From: Adhaeretor mobilis
GTDB lineage: Bacteria > Planctomycetota > Planctomycetia > Pirellulales > Lacipirellulaceae
Reading direction: 5' to 3'
Length of the DNA stretch: 64,000 bases
NCBI RefSeq assembly: GCF_007741515.1
Contig: NZ_CP036263.1
Location: forward strand, 2,419,501-2,483,500
Every line of letters begins with the position of its first letter. The first letter of the stretch is position 1. The notes below the pieces were generated by a model. It was not told where the DNA came from. It ran no database searches and saw only the letters and a program-made list of their open reading frames with translations. This document shows positions 26,807 to 35,470 of the stretch, piece by piece. The translations under genes were made by a program, and so were the position numbers.

Positions 26807-27264
26807 TTAAGAGTCGATAGTCTAGGGTTTAGGATTTAGAGACGAGAGGAAATGTGTCGAATGATTCACCCGTGCTCACATTGCAGTGTCCAGCTTCTTC
26901 TGGATCGCTTCGGGAAAGGGCGTTCGAGCAGTTGACTGATGGAAATCCTATAGATTCAGGCGAATTGCTTGAGTTCATTTTTACAAACCCCCTGTCTTGC
27001 AAGCTCTCGAGTCTCTTTGACATGTCCTGCGAGTAACACAATCGTGGGAGCGCTAAAGAGTAGTGCAAATAAAGCGAGCCAAGGCAGTATGTTTATACGT
27101 TTATGCGTCTAACCTCTTCGGGCTAACAGGAAATCGCTAAATAATCTTAAAGTCAACGCAGTCGACAAACAACGACCAAGTGGTAAAGGCGCGGTATAAT
27201 TGAGAGAAAGCTCTCCAAGGCAGCGGTTTTGAACGCGTCGTTGCCCGCACACGAAGGATCTGAA
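26807..27264. other. Non-coding stretch upstream of the acyl-CoA dehydrogenase gene
   Basis: No gene supported here. It separates the divergent M29 peptidase and acyl-CoA dehydrogenase genes and carries the probable promoter of the latter. Confidence 0.5.
27195..27200 (+). promoter_or_regulatory. Probable -10 element (TATAAT)
   Basis: A consensus TATAAT lies 65 bp before the acyl-CoA dehydrogenase start. The base run 17 bp upstream (around 27172) is a poor -35, so the assignment rests on the -10 alone. Confidence 0.35.
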
Positions 27265-29238
27265 ATGGCTACTGAAACCACACCACCAACAGACACGGAC
27301 AACGAAGCCTCTTTTGCGGAAACCGCCTTGAAGTTGGGCGGGAAGAGCGATGACGAGGCGCGTCGCACGGGGGCGATCGACAAGGCGGACGATCAGGTCG
27401 AGTCGCTCTTTGCTCCTCAGTACCAGACGGTGAACAGTCCTGCGCATCGTGCTGTGTGGGAACGGGGAGTGCCGGTTGAACTGTTTGCTAGTGTCGATCC
27501 GGAGACGCCGGCTGACATTCGCAAAGTGATGGACGATTCGTTGGCCGTGGTGCGGCGGCATCGCGACGCGAAGACAGTACTGGACGACAAGGGCAAAATC
27601 ACCGAGGAGGTGATGCAGGAATTGGCAGCTGTCGGCTACTGGGGCTTGCTGGTCGATAAGGAACATGGCGGCAGCGGGACGCCCTTCGCTTCCTTTGCGC
27701 CGTTTATCACCGAGATGGCCATGCTCGATCCGACGATCGCGGGTCTCGCCTCGGTGCATGGCTGTATTGGCGCGGTTGATCCCGTGCGCACGTTCGGCAC
27801 CGACGAGCAGAAGCAGCGTTTCTTGCCCGATTTGGGGAATGGTAATCGCCTGAGTGCATTTGCATTGACCGAGCCGTGTGCCGGAAGCGACCTGACGGCA
27901 CTGCGCACGACGGCTGTGCTTGAGGGCGACGAGTTTGTGGTCAACGGCGAAAAACTGTTTATCACCAACGTTGTGCCCGGCCGAACCATTGGCCTGGTGT
28001 GCCTGGTTGAAAACAAGCCGGCCGTGCTAATTGTAGATCTACCGAAGAAAGAGAATGCAAACTTTCAGCTTCGCAAGTACGGCCTGTGGGCACTCAAGCA
28101 TACGTACAACCAGGGCATCATCTTCAACGACTTTCGCGTCCCCAAGGAAAACTTGCTTACGCCGACCAAGGGTGATGGGTTGACGATTGCCTACCACGGA
28201 CTGAACCTGGGGCGTGTTTCGCTTTGTGCGAATGCCGCAGGCACCATGCGAATCATGCTGGCGAGTATGATCCCTTGGGCGAATTTTCGCGTGACCTACA
28301 GTGCGGCTATTGCGAAACGCGAACTTGTGCAACGCCGCATGGGTGAAATGGCTGGGCTCATTGTCGCCTGCGACGCGCTCACTGCTTGGTGTGCGGGGCT
28401 TATCGACCAAGGTTATCGCGGTGAAATGGAATGCGTGATCGCCAAGATTTTCGGCAGCGAAGCGCAGAAGCACGCTGCTATCGAACTGTTCATGAAAACC
28501 CACGGCGGTCGCTCGTTCCTGCATGGGCATTTGCTGGGTGACAATGTGCATGAATACCTCGCACCATGCATTTACGAGGGCGAAGGCGAGATGCTCGCGA
28601 TGGCGTTCTTCAAATCATTGGTCAAAGACCATGGGAAGACGTACTTCGAGCCGGTTGGCAAAGTGCTGGCCGCCCATGGAATTAAGAAGCCTAATCCGTT
28701 CAACCCAGCTCACGCTTGGGCACTCAAGGGAGTGGCACTGCCGTATTTGAAATGGTTGGTCGGTCGCAAGCTGCTGCCTACCGCCAAAAGCGAACTACCA
28801 GCAATGTCGGGTGAGCTGCGCAGCTATGCTGAGTTTGCCTGCACGAACATGCAGAAGATGTCGGTCGAGATTTCCGACACGATGATGAAGTTCCAGTTGT
28901 CGCTGGCTGATCGCCAATGCCGCATGGCTGAGTTGAGCCAGCGCTGCCAAGACTTGATCACGATGTTGTGCACAAGTTTGTACGGTAGCCGCCACCCCGA
29001 CGAGATCGTGCGCCAGGCGGCCGAAGTCATGTGCGAGCAGTTCCAGCAGAAGTACACCGGTCGGCGACACTCGAATCGCTACTACAAGAAAGTCACCCAG
29101 CTTGGCGGCGCGATTGCCGACGGGGCATTCAAGAGCATCGCGGGGCTCGACCCAGATGAGATTTTGATGCCGTATGAGCAGGCGAGTACGGCTGAGCAGG
29201 CGGACTCGCCGGAACATGTGGGTGGGCGGGCGAACTAG
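27265..29238 (+). CDS. Acyl-CoA dehydrogenase (large type)
   Basis: FAD enzyme of fatty-acid beta-oxidation. 657 residues, longer than the usual 380-390 because of a polar N-terminal extension of about 60 residues and a C-terminal helical domain of about 180, as in FadE/very-long-chain types. Key blocks: AFALTEPCAGSDLTALRTTA, VVNGEKLFITNVVPGRTIGL, HGLNLGRVSL and the catalytic Glu in CIYEGEGEMLAMAF. A TTG 36 bp upstream would lengthen it, but ATG 27265 has AAGGA at good spacing. It converges with the aldo/keto reductase; no other fatty-acid gene is adjacent. Confidence 0.93.
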   Translation: MATETTPPTDTDNEASFAETALKLGGKSDDEARRTGAIDKADDQVESLFAPQYQTVNSPAHRAVWERGVPVELFASVDPETPADIRKVMDDSLAVVRRHRDAKTVLDDKGKITEEVMQELAAVGYWGLLVDKEHGGSGTPFASFAPFITEMAMLDPTIAGLASVHGCIGAVDPVRTFGTDEQKQRFLPDLGNGNRLSAFALTEPCAGSDLTALRTTAVLEGDEFVVNGEKLFITNVVPGRTIGLVCLVENKPAVLIVDLPKKENANFQLRKYGLWALKHTYNQGIIFNDFRVPKENLLTPTKGDGLTIAYHGLNLGRVSLCANAAGTMRIMLASMIPWANFRVTYSAAIAKRELVQRRMGEMAGLIVACDALTAWCAGLIDQGYRGEMECVIAKIFGSEAQKHAAIELFMKTHGGRSFLHGHLLGDNVHEYLAPCIYEGEGEMLAMAFFKSLVKDHGKTYFEPVGKVLAAHGIKKPNPFNPAHAWALKGVALPYLKWLVGRKLLPTAKSELPAMSGELRSYAEFACTNMQKMSVEISDTMMKFQLSLADRQCRMAELSQRCQDLITMLCTSLYGSRHPDEIVRQAAEVMCEQFQQKYTGRRHSNRYYKKVTQLGGAIADGAFKSIAGLDPDEILMPYEQASTAEQADSPEHVGGRAN

Positions 29239-29239
29239 T

Positions 29240-29283
29240 AGCGGCGCTCACGGCGAGCAAGCTCGTCGGCTAACGGGGCCGCT
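29240..29283. terminator. Bidirectional hairpin between convergent genes
   Basis: AGCGGC (29240-29245) pairs with GCCGCT (29278-29283), enclosing CGAGC-AA-GCTCG. It lies between the stops of the acyl-CoA dehydrogenase and the aldo/keto reductase genes. The sequence also resembles intergenic palindromes near 23714 and 30326. Confidence 0.55.
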
Positions 29284-30266
29284 TAGTCAAGAACCGACTC
29301 GATAGTACCGATTTCATCCTCGCTGAATTCGAGCTTGTCCAAGCAATCGAGATTTTGATCGAGCTGTTCTACGCTGCTGGCACCAATCAGCACCGTGGTC
29401 ACCTGCGACTTCCGCAGCACCCAGGCGAGAGCCATTTGGGCGAGCGACTGACCGCGCTCGCCGGCAAGTGCGTTGAGTGAGCGAATTCTCTCCAAAGTCT
29501 CCTCGGTGAGCTGATTCTCCTGCAAAAAGCCGTGCTCTTTGGCGATGCGAGAATCTTCGGGGATGCCATTGAGATAGCGATCGGTGAGCAGTCCCTGTGC
29601 TAACGGCGAGAAGGGGATACAGCCCGCGCCCACCTCTTCCAGGGTTTCCAGCAGCCCATCCTCCTCCACCCAGCGGTCGAACATGGAGTACCGCGGCTGG
29701 TGGATTAATAGCGGACAACCCATTTCCTTGAGCAACTTGGCCGCTTCACGAGTTTCTGCCGCTTTGTAGTTAGAGATTCCGGCGTACAGCGCTTTGCCCT
29801 GCTTTACAGCTGTGGCGACGGCACCCATGGTTTCTTCGAGTGGCGTCTCGGGATCGGGGCGGTGCGAGTAAAAGATGTCCACATAGTCGAGGCCCAGGCG
29901 TTCGAGGCTTTGGTCGAGGCTCGCCAGCAAATACTTGCGCGATCCCCAATCACCGTAGGGACCTTCCCACATGTGATAGCCAGCTTTGGTGCTAATGATC
30001 AGCTCATCGCGATGCGTGCCCAAGTCCGCGGCGAGCAGGTTCCCGAAGTTCTCTTCCGCTGAGCCGGGTGGTGGGCCGTAGTTATTCGCTAGGTCGAAAT
30101 GCGTGACGCCACGATCGAACGCGCTCCACACGATCTCGCGAGCAACACTTTGCTCGTCCACTCCACCAAAGTTATGCCACAGACCAAGAGACACCGCAGG
30201 CAGCTTGAGGCCGCTTCGTCCGCAACGGTTGTATTGCATCGAATCGTAGCGAGTTCCAGAAGGCAT
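29283..30266 (-). CDS. Aldo/keto reductase, YghZ-like
   Basis: 327 residues close to the L-glyceraldehyde 3-phosphate reductase / Kv-beta-like branch (AKR14). Blocks: MQYNRCGRSGLKLPAVSLGL, FDLANNYGPPPGSAEENFG with catalytic Asp and Tyr, ISTKAGYHMWEGPYGDWGSR with the Lys, FYSHRPDPETPLEETMGA with the His, and LIHQPRYSMFDRW. The substrate may be methylglyoxal or a triose phosphate by family analogy. Start ATG at 30264-30266; MQYNRCG (10th residue) is an alternative. Confidence 0.9.
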   Translation of the reverse strand: MPSGTRYDSMQYNRCGRSGLKLPAVSLGLWHNFGGVDEQSVAREIVWSAFDRGVTHFDLANNYGPPPGSAEENFGNLLAADLGTHRDELIISTKAGYHMWEGPYGDWGSRKYLLASLDQSLERLGLDYVDIFYSHRPDPETPLEETMGAVATAVKQGKALYAGISNYKAAETREAAKLLKEMGCPLLIHQPRYSMFDRWVEEDGLLETLEEVGAGCIPFSPLAQGLLTDRYLNGIPEDSRIAKEHGFLQENQLTEETLERIRSLNALAGERGQSLAQMALAWVLRKSQVTTVLIGASSVEQLDQNLDCLDKLEFSEDEIGTIESVLD

Positions 30267-30378
30267 AAGAGAGTTTTCTGTTTTCAGTTGTTAGTATTCA
30301 GTGCGAACATCGCCATCAAGAAATAGCCGTGAGCTAGGAACTCGCCGGTGCGAAAACGTAATCGCGTGAATCCTTCTT

Positions 30379-30804
30379 TCAACCTTCAAGCTCCTTGACC
30401 ATCGCCTGTACCCGTTTACGCAACTCTTCGCTGTTGAGGCCTCTCTTCTCGGCCTCTGCGAGCATGCGCCTCTGTTGGGCGGACGGCAAACGGGCTACCG
30501 TGGCGTGGGCGCTCCAGGACAGATTGGGACGGCGGTTCTCGGGAGGCACTCTTCTGGCGATAGAAGCGTAACGGCTGACCATCTCGGTCGAGAGCGTATC
30601 GCCGCAGACTTCGCCGAATTCCTCGCCGAACATGTCTTCGCCGGCGTTGATCATATCGCCAATCCACCAAGGGCTAGCTCGCTGGCACCACAGGGCAAAT
30701 TGCAGGGGTCCACGCCATTCTTCGAGCTCAGGCTTGCCGCGCATTCTGACCGCGGCCGGCTTAAAATGAAACGGACCGAGTTGGATTTGCGGTTCGTCAG
30801 GCAT
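30379..30804 (-). CDS. Conserved hypothetical protein, helical
   Basis: 141 residues. The body (PLQFALWCQRASPWWIGDMI, FGEVCGDTLSTEMVSRYASI, ARRVPPENRRPNLSWSAHAT then VARLPSAQQRRMLAEAEKRG) follows a pattern I have seen in phage-like and ParB-adjacent proteins, in which a short plant-like repeat of WS-x-H, RRP-x-NLSW and a helix-turn-helix-like tail occur. I cannot name a family. The helical C-terminus (SEELRKRVQAMVKELEG) may dimerise. It is divergent from hemB and shows no operon partner. Confidence 0.6.
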   Translation of the reverse strand: MPDEPQIQLGPFHFKPAAVRMRGKPELEEWRGPLQFALWCQRASPWWIGDMINAGEDMFGEEFGEVCGDTLSTEMVSRYASIARRVPPENRRPNLSWSAHATVARLPSAQQRRMLAEAEKRGLNSEELRKRVQAMVKELEG

Positions 30805-30936
30805 GGGAAGTGTCAGTTAAAAGGAAACGGCACCGAGGTTCCCATAGATTTTAGGTCGCCGGCATTGGATAATGGAAGTGTACTTTAGGAGTCCTTTGCG
30901 GAACGCCAACGGACATTTGAGAAAAGTCAAACGTAA

Positions 30937-31968
<1,032 letters not shown>

Positions 31969-31989
31969 CCGCGGTGCGCAGCCCTGCGA

Positions 31990-32862
31990 CTAGGGGGCAA
32001 TTATCGCATGGAGTTGTTTCCAGAAAACGATCTGAAGCATAGATGCCAAGTAGAAGTCAGAACCGAATAGGCGCTGGCGAGTGATCGGTGGCTTTGCTAC
32101 TCGAGTTCCGGCCCATAGGATGGCAACACATGCTACGGTTAATGCAGTGATCGTTGGGAGAACTCCGAAACCAAGGAAGGCACTTGCAGCAGCAAATAGG
32201 AAGTACGAATTCTTGCGACCGGTCGAATCTTGACCAAAGAACCAAACCAGTAGAAAGGGAAGTAAGACCACTGCTAGGCCGGAACTCTTTGGCAATTCAT
32301 CGCTCATAATTGGCTTGGCGTCATAGTACGTCCACTTGGTAAGGATCAAGAAAGCAAATATCAGGGGCACGATCCAAGACCACGGAAATCGCACCCCATC
32401 CAGATCGACTAGCACTACGCACATCAACACACACATCAGCGCGCAGTGAAACGCATAAACCCTTAGTAGCGTCCAATGCGGCTCAAGAATATTTTCTAGT
32501 GCCCCACGTCCCTCGGTTAGCGGCCCCGTGGGCAGGTTTGCTCCGCCGCTGAAAAGCTCCGCGTACGCCAACACGATAAACGTGAGCGCCATCACCGCTT
32601 CTACGATTGCGTAGCGCGGAGAGATGGGCTCGCTGCACGAGCGGCATTTGCCGCGTAGCCACAGCCAGCCCAGTACGGGCACGTTGTCGCGAGCGAGGAT
32701 CGGCGTTTCGCACTTTGGGCAGTGCGAGGGCTTCCAGATGACGCTCATGCCCAGGGGCATGCGATAGGCCACCACATTGAGGAAGCTACCCACGCACGCG
32801 CCGATGATGCCGAACCAGCAGGCGGTGAGGAAGTCGATCAGCGGTGCGTATTGCTCTGGAAT
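31990..32862 (-). CDS. Prepilin-peptidase-like protein (A24 family), probable ATT start, second catalytic Asp missing
   Basis: Polytopic protein of the prepilin peptidase family. The zinc-ribbon cysteines are intact (CPKC and CRSC, about residues 48-76) and the first catalytic motif is VDLDGVRFP. The second motif, normally G-x-G-D-x-x-L, aligns with TGRKNSYFLFAAASAFLG (about residues 214-231), where Ser or Asn replaces Asp. No ATG, GTG or TTG exists upstream of the GTG at 32793, which would cut into the first helix. The frame continues to a TGA near 32903, and ATT 32862, preceded by AAGGA at 8 bp, gives MPEQYAPLIDFLTACWFGII, the expected N-terminal helix. 290 residues. Whether it is active is doubtful. 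Confidence 0.75.
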   Translation of the reverse strand: MPEQYAPLIDFLTACWFGIIGACVGSFLNVVAYRMPLGMSVIWKPSHCPKCETPILARDNVPVLGWLWLRGKCRSCSEPISPRYAIVEAVMALTFIVLAYAELFSGGANLPTGPLTEGRGALENILEPHWTLLRVYAFHCALMCVLMCVVLVDLDGVRFPWSWIVPLIFAFLILTKWTYYDAKPIMSDELPKSSGLAVVLLPFLLVWFFGQDSTGRKNSYFLFAAASAFLGFGVLPTITALTVACVAILWAGTRVAKPPITRQRLFGSDFYLASMLQIVFWKQLHAIIAP

Positions 32863-33087
32863 AACGGGGGTCCTTGTCCGCCGCTTGCGGCTTAGCTGAC
32901 ATCACGAGTAAATGCTGCCAATGCGAGTGAATGCTATCTGTCAAGAAAGCTCGAAATACGGTGCTCGTGGGCTATTGTAGTGCCCATAGACAGCGCGTTT
33001 GCTAGACCAAGATCGTAGCCCTATATTGGATTGCTGCAAAGCGAGAGTATTACCGATCTCATTCCTCCTACTTAGGAACTGTCTTCT

Positions 33088-33825
33088 ATGCGTTTTCGTC
33101 ATGCCACGGTATTGAGCTTACTTACCCTATTTACTCTCGCCACTTTCGCCCATGCCGACGATCACGAAGGCAAGAGCGAAAAGAACGATAAAAAAGAGAA
33201 GGGTTTTTCGGCCCTGCTCGGGGAAGATGCGGCCCAGAAGTGGATTGGCTATAAGACGCAGGAATGGCCTAAGAATTGGAAAGTCGAAGAAGGAGTTCTA
33301 AGCCGCACTGCGGGTGGTGGCGACATCATGACATCAGAAAAGTACGACAACTTCGATTTACGCTTTGATTGGAAAATCTCTGAGGGTGGCAACAGTGGCG
33401 TGCTCTATCACGTATCCACGGGCGACGCTCAGCCGTACAAGTCGGGCATGGAGTACCAAGTTCTTGATAACGAGTCTCACAAGGATGGCGGGAACACCAT
33501 GACCTCTGCTGGCTCGCTCTACGCAATGTATGCCCCGACCAAGCAGGTTGTGAAGCCGGCGGGCGAGTGGAATACGGGCCGGATCGTCGTTCGCGGAAAT
33601 CGGATCAAGCATTTCCTCAACGGCAAGATCGTTGTCGATGCGGAGCGAAACGGTGAAGAATGGAATCGCAAGCTGGCAGCCAGCAAGTTCGCCACTTGGG
33701 AGAAATTTGCCAAGAACAAGAACGGCCACATCAGTTTGCAAGATCACGGCAACGACGTGTGGTATCGCAACGTGCGTATTAAGAAGCTGAAAGCCGGCAA
33801 GCAAAAGGCTGACAACTTGAAGTAA
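33088..33825 (+). CDS. Secreted DUF1080 protein (3-keto-disaccharide hydrolase-like)
   Basis: 245 residues: signal peptide (MRFRHATVLSLLTLFTLATF then AHA), a Lys/Glu/Asp-rich linker and a concanavalin-like DUF1080 domain. Family blocks: GVLSRTAGGGDIMTSEKYDN, RFDWKISEGGNSGVLYHVST, GMEYQVLDNESHKDG, and the C-terminal GHISLQDHGNDVWYRNVRIK. DUF1080 proteins are very common in planctomycetes and are linked to sugar processing outside the cytoplasm; the exact reaction here is not predictable. Alone in its transcript as far as can be seen. Confidence 0.9.
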   Translation: MRFRHATVLSLLTLFTLATFAHADDHEGKSEKNDKKEKGFSALLGEDAAQKWIGYKTQEWPKNWKVEEGVLSRTAGGGDIMTSEKYDNFDLRFDWKISEGGNSGVLYHVSTGDAQPYKSGMEYQVLDNESHKDGGNTMTSAGSLYAMYAPTKQVVKPAGEWNTGRIVVRGNRIKHFLNGKIVVDAERNGEEWNRKLAASKFATWEKFAKNKNGHISLQDHGNDVWYRNVRIKKLKAGKQKADNLK

Positions 33826-34309
33826 GCCGGTTAGCTCTAGGTATCGCGGGCCTCCAGGGTTGTCAGTTGCCCACAAGTCATCGACATGAACTGGCCGAGT
33901 CGGCTAGCCGCGACACTTCGTCCGCTGAGAACTTTGCCGGCTCTGGCGGCTCCATCAGACACGTGTCGGGGTCGCTTGCGACAAGAGGCCTACAGATCAA
34001 GCATTTCGCACCTTAACAACCTCCTGTGCTGCGCACACCGACACTTCTCCCTTGCGGTCTTTGCGAGCTGGTCAAGCGAATTGAGGAGGAAGTGTCGGTG
34101 CGAGCCAATTTCTGATTGGTGAGTAAAAAACAGGCGTAGACCTGATTGGCTTGCTAGCACCCAGGCTGAGTAATTCCTCTTAGCCAGATTCCCTACGGGA
34201 ATTTTCTCTACGGTTGGGGGCCTCCGATTGCCGAAGAAGTTTCCGTGACCGGCAAAGTTTTACACTTTGCTGTTCGGATCCGCTGTTTGGATCGATGTTA
34301 GGGGGGGGG
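33826..34309. other. Non-coding stretch with long inverted repeat and G9 tract
   Basis: No gene supported. A 12-bp perfect inverted repeat lies at 34036-34047 (CACCGACACTTC) and 34089-34100 (GAAGTGTCGGTG), with CGACACTT present again near 33911. The stretch ends in a run of nine G residues at 34301-34309, directly before the next start codon. Confidence 0.6.
34036..34100. repeat. 12-bp perfect inverted repeat
   Basis: Arms CACCGACACTTC (34036-34047) and its complement (34089-34100), with the inner TCC/GGA bases pairing after a bulge. It could fold as a hairpin with a loop of about 40 bases or act as an operator upstream of the next gene. Confidence 0.6.
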
Positions 34310-35200
34310 ATGATGATAGCACTTCTGCGCCCAGGGTATGGGCGAATCCAAATACCGTTGCGCACGCTGTGCGACTTATTAGCGATAGGTCTCGTTGCGT
34401 TGGGACTGTGCGCTACGACTCTGCAAGCGGCAGAAAGTGGCTCGTCTGCCACGACTTCTGACGAGGCTCGCAATGAGGCACGACAAGCGATCCCACTTGC
34501 GCGCATTCATCGCGACCATCGCGATAAGGTTAGCATGGTGCTCAGCGATCCGAGTCTGTACCGCCGCCTACCGACGGACGTTGTGGATTGCCAGCCGGAG
34601 ATGTTCACGTTCCTCGCGCAGAACCCAGAGGTGTTGGTCGAAATTTGGCGGAAGTTGGGAGTGAGCAACGTACAACTGATTCGCACGGGGCCTTACACAT
34701 TCGATCTTACCGACGGGATGGGCACTACAGGCACCTTGGCCATCGTGGAGCAGCTTTGCGAAGATCGTGCTCAAAACCGTGTGGTGATGTACTCCGAGGG
34801 AAGCTACGAGGGGAGACCCTTCAAGCGTCCAGTCACTGCGAATTGTGTGCTGCTATTGCGTAGCGGTTCGATGACTGAAACCAACGGTCGTCCCTACGTG
34901 GCCGCAAGGCTGGACACGTTTGTGCGGCTCAATCGACCCAGCATGGAGCTGCTCGCCAGGGCGGTGCATCCGTTTGTTGGCAAAACAACCGACCGCAATT
35001 TTGTTGATACCATGAACTTTGTCGGTAACCTTTCCTACGCCGCAGAACGCCGGCCTGAGTCGATCGCCCAACTTAGCGATGGCCTGGAGAATATTGGTCC
35101 GGCACGCCGGCAGAAGTTCGTGCAAGTCGCTCACCAATGTTCGCAAGCTGGTAGCCCGCTTCGCGAAGCTCGCGCTGACAGCAAGACGGCGCAACGGTAG
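34310..35200 (+). CDS. Exported protein of unknown function
   Basis: 296 residues from ATG 34310 (the frame is open upstream to 34214). The start MMIALLRPGYGRIQIPLRTL leads into a hydrophobic LLAIGLVALGLCATTLQAAE with AAE cleavage, a signal peptide or anchor. The rest has no family I recognise; it contains LPTDVVDCQPEMFTFLAQNP, TGTLAIVEQLCEDRAQ and RPYVAARLDTFVRLNRPSME. A run of nine Gs directly precedes the ATG and could replace a ribosome binding site. A copy of the downstream repeat family R3 follows the stop. Confidence 0.7.
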   Translation: MMIALLRPGYGRIQIPLRTLCDLLAIGLVALGLCATTLQAAESGSSATTSDEARNEARQAIPLARIHRDHRDKVSMVLSDPSLYRRLPTDVVDCQPEMFTFLAQNPEVLVEIWRKLGVSNVQLIRTGPYTFDLTDGMGTTGTLAIVEQLCEDRAQNRVVMYSEGSYEGRPFKRPVTANCVLLLRSGSMTETNGRPYVAARLDTFVRLNRPSMELLARAVHPFVGKTTDRNFVDTMNFVGNLSYAAERRPESIAQLSDGLENIGPARRQKFVQVAHQCSQAGSPLREARADSKTAQR

Positions 35201-35255
35201 CGAGTTTACCACATCACGGTGCAAGCACCGCGGCGAAATGGGAGGCGTCTGTAGG

Positions 35256-35320
35256 GTACCGCCCACATTCGTGTAGTATTGCACTACAAGCGACCCATGA
35301 GGGTCACTCATGTGTTAGAT
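35256..35320 (+). repeat. R3 downstream element, copy a
   Basis: Sense of the preceding gene: GTACCGCCCACATTCGTGTA then GTATTGCAC, followed after about 17 bases by GGGTCACTCATGTGTTAGAT. Related to 44230-44258, 55018-55080 and 60570-60598, all on the opposite strand. Confidence 0.7.
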
Positions 35321-35470
35321 AACTTGCTGCCCAAACTGACAGCGGATTGGACAACCTCAGCGAGTAAGCGTCGGACGGAATCTGCTGATGTTGGTCCACC
35401 CGACTTCAATTTGGCTCTCCTCAAAATGCACGCGGTCGTGGTCACCGAAGCGATATAGGACTCGCGTTGC

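Noticed and set aside
32000..32060. Asp in FGSDFYLASML as the missing catalytic Asp of the prepilin peptidase homologue
   Set aside because: It lies in the last helix, matching the usual PFGPFLALG end of the family, not the G-x-G-D motif.
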